Notes under the pieces: model-generated | What the model was told of the DNA's origin: nothing | What the model saw: the letters and a program-made list of their open reading frames with translations, nothing else | The model's database searches: none | In this document: in pieces, positions 57,768 to 64,000 of the stretch | Position numbering within the stretch: the stretch's first letter is position 1 | Layout of the letters: each line of letters opens with the position of its first letter | Assembly: GCA_947646015.1 (NCBI GenBank) | Contig: CANSEY010000019.1 | Location: forward strand, 1 to 64,000 | Origin: an uncultured Bacteroides sp. | Lineage (GTDB): Bacteria; Bacteroidota; Bacteroidia; Bacteroidales; Bacteroidaceae | DNA length: 64,000 nt | Reading direction: 5' to 3' | Position numbers and translations under genes: made by a program

Positions 57768-58961
57768 TTATAGTTCCAGATCTTTATCAAACACTTCATG
57801 CCAAGGCAGTCCCTGCTTATTGAGCTGTTCCATGAACGGATCCGGATTAAATTCTTCTACATTGTTTACACCCGGACGTTGCCATTCGCCTTTGAAGAAC
57901 ATCATGGCACCGATCATAGCCGGAACACCGGTGGTGTAGCTGACTCCCTGCATACCTGTTTCCTTGTAAGCTTCCTGATGGCTGCAGTTGTTGTAGACAT
58001 AGTAAGTACGTTCTTTTCCGTCTTTGATGCCACGGATACGGCAACCGATAGAGGTTTCACCTTCATAGTTCTCACCTAAATCCTGTGGGTTAGGCAATAC
58101 TGCTTTCAAGAATTGTAATGGTACGATTTTAGTTCCGTTATAATCAACTTCATCGATACGGGCCATGCCGATATTCTGAATCACGCGTAAGTGAGTCAGA
58201 TATTCTTGTCCGAAAGTCATCCAGAAACGGGCACGCTTGATAGTCGGGAAATGCTTGACCAACGATTCCAGTTCTTCATGATAAAGAAGATAGGAATCAC
58301 GTGGACCAATATTAGGATAAGTCAGATCTTTGTGGATTTCCAGCGGACCGGTTGTCACCCATTGACCATTCTCGTAATAACGTCCGTTCTGAGTAATTTC
58401 GCGGATATTGATTTCCGGATTAAAATTGGTGGCAAATGCTTTATGATGATTTCCTGCATTACAGTCTACGATATCCAGATATTGGATTTCGTCGAAATAA
58501 TGTTTGGCTGCATAGGCTGTGTAGATTCCACTGACTCCCGGATCGAAACCGCAACCAAGAATGGCAGTCAGACCTGCTTCCTTGAAACGGTCGTGGTAAG
58601 CCCATTGCCAGCTGTATTCAAAATGAGCTTCATCTTTCGGCTCATAGTTGGCTGTATCCAGGTAGTTGACACCCGCCTTCAGACAGGCTTCCATAATGGT
58701 AAGATCCTGATAAGGAAGAGCAACGTTGATTACCATTTCCGGCTTAAAGTCATTGAATAAAGCTACCAGTTCATCTACATTATCCGCATCCACTTTGGCG
58801 GTTTTTATATTGGGATTGCCTATAGCTTTGACGATATTATCGCATTTCTCCTTTGTACGGCTGGCAATCATGATGTCTGTGAATACATCGGCATTTTGTG
58901 CCACTTTGTGTGCTACGACAGTACCAACACCGCCTGCACCGATAATAAGAACTCTACCCAT
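57768..58961 (-). CDS. Carboxynorspermidine dehydrogenase (saccharopine dehydrogenase family)
   Basis: A 397-residue cytoplasmic enzyme with a Rossmann NAD(P) site (VLIIGAGGVGTVVAHKVAQN) and the saccharopine-dehydrogenase-like second domain (GVNYLDTANYEPKDEAH, GCGFDPGVSGIYTAYAAKHY). In Bacteroides this family makes carboxy(nor)spermidine from diamine and aspartate semialdehyde, an alternative route to spermidine. The decarboxylase partner nspC is not in the window. It is first gene of the unit ending with recA. Lysine-pathway saccharopine dehydrogenase is the less likely alternative. Confidence 0.9.
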   Translation of the reverse strand: MGRVLIIGAGGVGTVVAHKVAQNADVFTDIMIASRTKEKCDNIVKAIGNPNIKTAKVDADNVDELVALFNDFKPEMVINVALPYQDLTIMEACLKAGVNYLDTANYEPKDEAHFEYSWQWAYHDRFKEAGLTAILGCGFDPGVSGIYTAYAAKHYFDEIQYLDIVDCNAGNHHKAFATNFNPEINIREITQNGRYYENGQWVTTGPLEIHKDLTYPNIGPRDSYLLYHEELESLVKHFPTIKRARFWMTFGQEYLTHLRVIQNIGMARIDEVDYNGTKIVPLQFLKAVLPNPQDLGENYEGETSIGCRIRGIKDGKERTYYVYNNCSHQEAYKETGMQGVSYTTGVPAMIGAMMFFKGEWQRPGVNNVEEFNPDPFMEQLNKQGLPWHEVFDKDLEL

Positions 58962-59018
58962 TTCTTTTAATTAATAAATTATAAATCAAAAATTAAGATT
59001 TTAGAATTGTTAGCTTGG

Positions 59019-59026
59019 CAAATATA
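59019..59026 (-). promoter_or_regulatory. Bacteroides -7 box for the carboxynorspermidine dehydrogenase - recA unit
   Basis: TATATTTG on the minus strand fits TAnnTTTG, 58 bp before the start. Confidence 0.5.
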
Positions 59027-59066
59027 CGTGATTATTTTCAGATAATCACCGCGTCGCTACTCCTTT

Positions 59067-60350
59067 TTATTTGAAACGTTGCAAGATGCCACTCTCAAAT
59101 TCCAGCGTTTTTCCGTTGTAGAACCAAGTTTCGAAACGACTGTCTTTTTTTAATTGTATTTCTACAGGATCACCTATTGACAGACGACATTCGTCGGTGT
59201 TCATACCTTCTTCCAAATCACCCTGTGCGATGATTGCCCAACGTTTATCTGTGATAGCCGGATACTTCTGATGGATGTCTCCAAATCCGAAAAGGTCTTC
59301 AATATAATTCTCGTTTTTGACGATAACGTCATATTTCAGGTCAACCTCTGTTTCATAAAGTGATCCATGCCGATCCTCCAGTGAGAGGATAACCAGACTT
59401 CCCGGACCGGAGATTTTTACTTCTTTTATTTTCAAAACAGTGTAGCGAGGCAAATGTATGCGGTTTTCCATTTGCTTGTTTTCAAGGTTGAAGACTCTTT
59501 TTACAGCCAATGTCCGTTTCGGATAGACGGTCAGATCAATATATTTGTCTTTCAAGGTTTCCAGATTTCCGGACTTTTTGCTACTGAAACTGATGGCGTT
59601 GGAAAAATATCTCATTTTCTTTTCAGCTTGGAAATCGCTCACGTCCATACCGGAATTAGTGCGGGAAAGAGCTACTTCCAGATAATAGGAATGTCCCTGC
59701 GAATCCTGAAATATGATTTTCACGGGATATGCCTGACTGCCAACTCCTATGGCGGTAATGGTTGCTTCGGTGTTGACCGGAATAGACACTTCCCTATATC
59801 CGGAGTAACTGTTGGCATCGTCCACCTGTGCCATATCGGACTGAACATATACCTTTCTGCCTGTCAGTAAATCTTTTGCCGTGTCTACATCTTTCAGATT
59901 AACTAATCCGTTGATATAGGCACGGGGATTCTTTTCGCAAATTTCATCCGGACGTGTATTTTTAATCTCATAATAATATTTTTCTCCGTCACATTCGAAG
60001 ATGAGTCGAGTGGAATAGCTCATGTCATTTGATAGTTTTTGAGATTTTTCTTCATATCCGGCGAAAGTAAGAATCTTGTGTTTCAAAACGCTGTTATCTG
60101 CCCCTTTTTCTGTCTCATACACCGAAAGGGTGGGGAGGAACATGTCACGTCCGGATGGAATAAACATGAATTTCATTCCGGGTGTCCATTTACATAAAAG
60201 TTGCAGTGGGAAGTTCTCTTTTATGAACTGTTCTTCTTCACTTAGAGGATCCTCCTGATTGGGAATAGTAGTGACAAGATAATCATTTTGCGCTGTGATA
60301 TGAGAGGTACCACAACCAAGCAGGATTAGAAATAGGACGATTGTTCTCAT
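59067..60350 (-). CDS. Exported hypothetical protein, possible lipoprotein
   Basis: A 427-residue protein with an N-terminal signal (MRTIVLFLILLGCGTSHITA). Cys13 sits in a lipobox-like LLGC context, though a normal cleavage after HITA is also possible. The rest is beta-rich, with repeated units of about 70 residues with patterns like YSYYLEVALSRTN and SLYETEVDLKYDVI, suggesting tandem small beta domains. I do not recognise the family. It is monocistronic with its own promoter box. Confidence 0.75.
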   Translation of the reverse strand: MRTIVLFLILLGCGTSHITAQNDYLVTTIPNQEDPLSEEEQFIKENFPLQLLCKWTPGMKFMFIPSGRDMFLPTLSVYETEKGADNSVLKHKILTFAGYEEKSQKLSNDMSYSTRLIFECDGEKYYYEIKNTRPDEICEKNPRAYINGLVNLKDVDTAKDLLTGRKVYVQSDMAQVDDANSYSGYREVSIPVNTEATITAIGVGSQAYPVKIIFQDSQGHSYYLEVALSRTNSGMDVSDFQAEKKMRYFSNAISFSSKKSGNLETLKDKYIDLTVYPKRTLAVKRVFNLENKQMENRIHLPRYTVLKIKEVKISGPGSLVILSLEDRHGSLYETEVDLKYDVIVKNENYIEDLFGFGDIHQKYPAITDKRWAIIAQGDLEEGMNTDECRLSIGDPVEIQLKKDSRFETWFYNGKTLEFESGILQRFK

Positions 60351-60405
60351 ATTTATTTACTTTAGATGAACTATGTAATCTTATTGTTTGTTTTATAGAT
60401 AATGG

Positions 60406-60413
60406 CAAATGTA
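60406..60413 (-). promoter_or_regulatory. Bacteroides -7 box for the exported hypothetical gene
   Basis: TACATTTG on the minus strand fits TAnnTTTG, 56 bp before the start. Confidence 0.45.
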
Positions 60414-60456
60414 TGTATTTTATATCGCATTAGATGGTATTTCCCAATCTTTTTGA

Positions 60457-60464
60457 TATCTTTG
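60457..60464 (+). promoter_or_regulatory. Bacteroides -7 box for the META-domain gene
   Basis: TATCTTTG fits TAnnTTTG, 31 bp before the start. Confidence 0.6.
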
Positions 60465-60495
60465 CCCCCGATTTTAACTTAAACGTTATAACAAA

Positions 60496-61284
60496 ATGAA
60501 GAAAGTATTCGTTTCAATTTGCATTGCCAGCACAGTACTTGCAATGTTTTCATGCCGTTCGGTTGAGAAGGCAGTCCCATTGGCTTCAATCAATGGTGAG
60601 TGGAATATTATAGAAGTTAACGGCTCGAAAGTAACTCCGGGCGAAAGCAGAACCCTTCCCTTTATTACTTTTGATACAGCGACCGGAAGAGTATCCGGTA
60701 ACAGTGGATGCAACCGTATGATGGGTAGCTTTGACGTGAATGCCAAGCCGGGCAGCATGGAGCTTAAGGGAATGGCTAGCACCAGAATGATGTGTCCGGA
60801 CATGACTACCGAGAGAAATGTGTTAGGTGCGCTTGCACAGGTGAAAGGGTATAAGAAAGCCGGTAAGGATAAAATGTTTCTTTGCAATGAGTCCAATCGT
60901 CCGGTTGTAGTTCTTGAAAAAAAGGAGGCTGACGTGAAACTATCAGTATTGAACGGAGAATGGAAAATAAAGGAAGTGAATGGTGAAGCAATTCCTTCGG
61001 GAATGGAAAAGCAACCTTTCATTGCTTTTGATGTGAAAAAGAAAACACTTCATGGCAATGCCGGATGTAACTTGATTAATGGTGGTTTTGAAACTAGCAC
61101 TACTAATGCTAAATCAATCTCTTTCCCTGGGGTGGCTAGCACAATGATGGCTTGCCCTGATATGGAAGTGGAAGGTAAGATTCTGAAAGCAATGAATGAA
61201 GTGAAGTCGTTCGATAAACTTTCCGGTGGCGGAATCGGTTTGTATGACGCAAATAATGCATTGGTGATTGTACTTGAAAAGTAA
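60496..61284 (+). CDS. Lipoprotein with two META domains (HslJ-like)
   Basis: A 262-residue lipoprotein (signal to Cys20, TVLAMFSCRS). It has two META domains, about 30-142 and 150-262. Both have the pair of motifs SGNSGCNRMMGSF ... STRMMCPDM and HGNAGCNLINGGF ... STMMACPDM, so it arose by duplication. HslJ of E. coli is a heat-induced single-domain relative linked to novobiocin resistance. It is monocistronic and next to dnaK. Confidence 0.92.
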   Translation: MKKVFVSICIASTVLAMFSCRSVEKAVPLASINGEWNIIEVNGSKVTPGESRTLPFITFDTATGRVSGNSGCNRMMGSFDVNAKPGSMELKGMASTRMMCPDMTTERNVLGALAQVKGYKKAGKDKMFLCNESNRPVVVLEKKEADVKLSVLNGEWKIKEVNGEAIPSGMEKQPFIAFDVKKKTLHGNAGCNLINGGFETSTTNAKSISFPGVASTMMACPDMEVEGKILKAMNEVKSFDKLSGGGIGLYDANNALVIVLEK

Positions 61285-61308
61285 GATATACGTATTATAT
61301 TAAATAGG

Positions 61309-61348
61309 TATGCCTGTGTCGCACATAACGATACAGGCATATTTTTTA
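61309..61348 (+). terminator. Terminator of the META-domain gene
   Basis: TATGCCTGT pairs with ACAGGCATA across a short loop, followed by TTTTTT. Confidence 0.85.
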
Positions 61349-61620
61349 TTCCTTTATGATCTATTCTTTAGCTTTATTGAACCAGAGCCGTTTCCATTTG
61401 TTTAATGAGTCGATAGCTGTCTGGCTTCTATGTGACTTGACAGCAGTCATTTCGATTTAAAACTGTCGTTTTGGCAGAAAATATGTCACGTATTCGTCCG
61501 ATTTCTTTTTGGCACATGGTTTGTTTTTTAATCAGCGTCCGTTTGAAAGCCCTTACAAAGAGAAAGAAAACAACCGGACAAAAAGAAATTGAATAATAAT
61601 AAATAAAAAGAATAACGATC
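61349..61620 (+). promoter_or_regulatory. dnaK upstream region with candidate heat-shock elements
   Basis: The 272 bp before dnaK hold no gene and no TAnnTTTG box. Visible are an inverted pair GTGAC/GTCAC at 61432-61436 and 61485-61489, CTGTCGTTTTGGCAG at 61463-61477, TTGGCAC-N5-TTGT at 61509-61524, and AGCCCTTAC at 61548-61556. The last two recur, with different spacing, before clpB. No CIRCE inverted repeat was found. A sigma-54-like promoter or a special heat-shock element is possible but unproven. Confidence 0.4.
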
Positions 61621-63537
61621 ATGGGAAAAATTATTGGTATTGACTTAGGAACAACAAACTCTTGTGTTGCCGTATTTGAGGGCAACGAACCTGTAGTAAT
61701 TGCAAACAGTGAAGGTAAGCGTACAACTCCTTCTGTGGTTGCATTTGTAGATGGCGGCGAGCGTAAAGTAGGTGATCCTGCTAAACGTCAGGCTATTACT
61801 AACCCGACACGTACGATCTTCTCTATCAAACGTTTTATGGGTGAAAACTGGGACCAGGTACAGAAAGAGGTTACACGTGTTCCTTATAAAGTAGTGAAAG
61901 GTGACAACAACACTCCGCGTGTAGATATTGACGGTCGTCTGTACACTCCGCAAGAAATCTCTGCAATGATTCTTCAGAAGATGAAGAAGACTGCTGAAGA
62001 TTATCTGGGACAAGAAGTTACAGAAGCTGTTATCACCGTTCCTGCATATTTCTCCGACTCTCAACGTCAGGCTACTAAAGAAGCCGGACAGATTGCAGGT
62101 CTGGAAGTAAAACGTATTGTTAACGAACCGACAGCTGCAGCTCTTGCATACGGTCTGGACAAGGCTCACAAAGATATGAAGATTGCTGTATTCGACCTTG
62201 GTGGTGGTACTTTTGATATCTCTATCCTCGAATTTGGTGGTGGTGTATTCGAAGTCCTTTCTACTAACGGTGATACTCACTTGGGTGGTGATGACTTCGA
62301 CCAGGTAATCATCAACTGGCTGGTACAGGAATTCAAAAACGACGAAGGTGCTGATTTGACTCAGGATCCAATGGCTTTGCAGCGTCTGAAAGAAGCTGCT
62401 GAAAAGGCTAAGATTGAACTTTCTTCTTCAACAAGCACAGAAATCAACTTGCCGTACATTATGCCGGTAAACGGTGTGCCCAAGCACTTGGTGAAGACTT
62501 TGACTCGTGCAAAATTCGAATCATTGGCTCACGGATTGATTCAGGCTTGTCTGGAACCATGTAAGAAAGCAATGAGCGATGCTGGTTTGAGCAACTCTGA
62601 TATTGATGAAGTAATCCTTGTAGGTGGTTCTTCCCGTATTCCTGCCGTACAGAAACTGGTAGAAGATTTCTTCGGAAAGACTCCTTCTAAAGGTGTGAAC
62701 CCGGATGAAGTAGTAGCTGTTGGTGCTGCTGTACAGGGTGCTGTTTTGACAGACGAAATCAAAGGTGTGGTGTTGTTGGATGTTACTCCGTTGTCAATGG
62801 GTATTGAAACACTGGGTGGTGTGATGACGAAATTGATTGATGCTAATACAACAATTCCGGCTCGTAAGAGTGAGACCTTCTCTACTGCTGCCGACAATCA
62901 GAGTGAAGTAACTATTCATGTATTGCAGGGAGAACGTCCGATGGCTGCTCAGAATAAGTCAATTGGTCAGTTCAACTTGTCAGGTATCGCTCCGGCTCGT
63001 CGTGGTGTTCCTCAGATTGAGGTTACATTCGATATCGATGCTAACGGTATCTTGAAAGTATCTGCTAAGGATAAGGCTACAGGTAAAGAACAGGCAATCC
63101 GTATCGAAGCTTCCAGCGGTTTGAGCAAGGAAGAAATCGAAAAGATGAAGGCTGAAGCTGAAGCTAATGCAGAAGCAGACAAGAAAGAACGTGAAAAGAT
63201 TGATAAGCTGAACCAGGCCGACAGCGTAATTTTCCAGACAGAAAATCAGTTGAAGGAATTGGGTGATAAGTTGCCTGCTGATAAGAAAGCTCCAATTGAA
63301 GCTGCTTTGCAGAAACTGAAAGATGCTCATAAGTCTCAGGATTTAGCTGCTATTGATACGGCTATGGCAGAAATCAATACTGTTTTCCAGGCTGCAAGTG
63401 CTGAAATGTACGCTCAAGGCGGAGCTCAGGGTGGTGCACAGGCTGGTCCTGATATGAATGCAGGTCAGAATGCTGGTCAGGATAGTAGCAAGCATGGTGA
63501 CAATGTTCAGGATGCAGACTTCGAGGAAGTCAAATGA
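61621..63537 (+). CDS. dnaK: Chaperone DnaK (Hsp70)
   Basis: A 638-residue Hsp70. The nucleotide-binding domain (1-380) has [21 protein letters not shown] and [10 protein letters not shown]. The substrate domain and helical lid follow. The C terminus is a Gly/Gln/Ala-rich linker ending DADFEEVK, the Bacteroidetes form of the EEVD-like tail. No grpE or dnaJ gene is adjacent. It is monocistronic with a strong terminator. Confidence 0.99.
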   Translation: MGKIIGIDLGTTNSCVAVFEGNEPVVIANSEGKRTTPSVVAFVDGGERKVGDPAKRQAITNPTRTIFSIKRFMGENWDQVQKEVTRVPYKVVKGDNNTPRVDIDGRLYTPQEISAMILQKMKKTAEDYLGQEVTEAVITVPAYFSDSQRQATKEAGQIAGLEVKRIVNEPTAAALAYGLDKAHKDMKIAVFDLGGGTFDISILEFGGGVFEVLSTNGDTHLGGDDFDQVIINWLVQEFKNDEGADLTQDPMALQRLKEAAEKAKIELSSSTSTEINLPYIMPVNGVPKHLVKTLTRAKFESLAHGLIQACLEPCKKAMSDAGLSNSDIDEVILVGGSSRIPAVQKLVEDFFGKTPSKGVNPDEVVAVGAAVQGAVLTDEIKGVVLLDVTPLSMGIETLGGVMTKLIDANTTIPARKSETFSTAADNQSEVTIHVLQGERPMAAQNKSIGQFNLSGIAPARRGVPQIEVTFDIDANGILKVSAKDKATGKEQAIRIEASSGLSKEEIEKMKAEAEANAEADKKEREKIDKLNQADSVIFQTENQLKELGDKLPADKKAPIEAALQKLKDAHKSQDLAAIDTAMAEINTVFQAASAEMYAQGGAQGGAQAGPDMNAGQNAGQDSSKHGDNVQDADFEEVK

Positions 63538-63573
63538 TTCCGATAAGTAAACAGATAATAAACGATAAGCAAA

Positions 63574-63606
63574 AGCGTGCAGCTCAATGAGTTGCACGCT
63601 TTTTGC
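63574..63606 (+). terminator. Terminator of dnaK
   Basis: AGCGTGCA at 63574-63581 pairs with TGCACGCT at 63593-63600, followed by TTTTT. Confidence 0.88.
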
Positions 63607-63660
63607 GTTTATGGGGTTCATGGTTGCTATGTGTTTTCTATGGGCTTTTTTATCTCTTAT

Positions 63661-63679
63661 TTGCGACATGTTTGCGACA
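63661..63679. repeat. Tandem TTGCGACA pair, 11-bp period
   Basis: TTGCGACA at 63661-63668 is repeated at 63672-63679, 60-80 bp before the Zn-ribbon/HTH gene. The period and placement match the CGGTAGAAA pair at the edge of the first element. Confidence 0.6.
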
Positions 63680-63740
63680 CGTCTTATTTGGCGATAAGGT
63701 ACAACTTAGATTGATATAAACCATTTAAAACGAGAAGAAT

Positions 63741-64000
63741 ATGCCAAGAGGAAATTACACCATTCAAAGAAGTTGCGAGGAGTGTGGTAAAATCTTTACT
63801 CCTCCGACATTAGTGTCGAAGTATTGTTGTCCGGCTTGTTCCAAGAGGGCGTATAAGAAAAGACAAGTCGCAAAAGAGAAAGAAGCGATACGCCAAGCAC
63901 TGATTAGGCGAATACCATCCAACAAGGGGTATCTAACCGTAAAGGAAGCCATGCTGATTTACGGAATTAGTAAAGACGTCCTTTATCGTATGATACGGCA
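63741..64000 (+). CDS. Zn-ribbon/HTH protein, 5' part only
   Basis: The first 86 codons are open and run off the window. The product has a short zinc-binding unit (Cys12, Cys15, Cys29, Cys33; YCCPACSKR), a basic linker and the start of an excisionase-like HTH (YLTVKEAMLIYGISKDVLYR). The order and spacing match the protein at 8003-8878 (YCSPQCSKR). It is probably the edge gene of an integrated element. ATG at 63741 is preceded by an AG-rich stretch (ACGAGAAGAAT). Confidence 0.7.
   Translation, partial: MPRGNYTIQRSCEECGKIFTPPTLVSKYCCPACSKRAYKKRQVAKEKEAIRQALIRRIPSNKGYLTVKEAMLIYGISKDVLYRMIR

Larger units (their letters stand above)
63661..64000 (+). mobile_element. Probable left edge of a second integrated element after dnaK
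   Basis: After the dnaK terminator the sequence changes to a repeat pair and a gene whose product starts like the edge gene of the first element. The rest is outside the window, so recombinase and cargo cannot be seen. The call rests on that likeness alone. Confidence 0.5.

Noticed and set aside
61349-61620. CIRCE/HrcA operator before dnaK
   Set aside because: No 9-bp inverted repeat of the CIRCE type is present; the inverted pairs seen are shorter and differ in sequence.
61645-62280. 211-codon frame antisense to dnaK
   Set aside because: Antisense dnaK frames are a known source of false annotations; codon pattern follows the dnaK strand.

Overview
The window looks like a chromosomal segment of a gut Bacteroides, close to the B. 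thetaiotaomicron group. Three things point there. Most transcription units start with the Bacteroides -7 box TAnnTTTG rather than an E. coli-type -10. Start codons lack strong Shine-Dalgarno sequences. The gene content (a SusB-like GH97 enzyme, DUF3276 and DUF5606 proteins, long NusB, carboxynorspermidine dehydrogenase, DnaK ending EEVK) is Bacteroidetes-typical. From memory the order mnmE - nucleoside phosphorylase - enolase - GH97 - clpB - recA - dnaK matches that lineage; this was not checked by alignment.

Layout. Positions 1-9100 hold an integrative mobilizable element at the 3' end of mnmE. It carries a Zn-ribbon/multi-HTH protein, a tyrosine recombinase, a membrane protein, an excisionase-like HTH protein, a RecA-like ATPase, a candidate oriT, a MobC-like accessory protein, a relaxase broken by one in-frame amber codon, a membrane protein, and a CoiA-like cargo gene. 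Positions 9160-22500 are core genes: mnmE, a decayed hybrid sensor kinase, a nucleoside phosphorylase, a TPR/PD40-NfeD-FloA operon, a TtcA-like enzyme, a six-gene minus-strand operon (DUF4199, GT2, DUF6452, DUF6048, MntP, ApbE), then an SRP RNA and tRNA-Thr(UGU). Positions 22570-29030 are a signalling block: LytS/LytTR two-component pair, TonB-receptor-like barrel, and an ECF sigma / anti-sigma-like / lipoprotein operon.

Positions 29150-33410 hold enolase, a fluoride riboswitch with crcB and a pentapeptide protein, and two secreted peptidase-like proteins. Positions 33410-34310 are a gene-free stretch with a 22-bp tandem palindromic array. Positions 34300-49900 carry GH97, a PurF-like protein lacking its N-terminal catalytic cysteine, PepT, GcvT, a KefB-type antiporter, HIT, Hsp15, Pth, L25, DUF3276, NusB, YajC, YbbR, CoaE and DUF5606. 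Positions 49930-63540 carry clpB, a LysR regulator, YccF, a YeiH transporter, recA-bcp-carboxynorspermidine dehydrogenase, a META-domain lipoprotein and dnaK. A second integrated element appears to begin just after dnaK: its first gene has the same Zn-ribbon/HTH design as the gene at the edge of the first element.

The strongest points for a second look are the amber-interrupted relaxase, the matching edges of the two elements, the PurF-like protein with a missing nucleophile, the 22-bp array upstream of GH97, and promoter-region motifs shared by dnaK and clpB.
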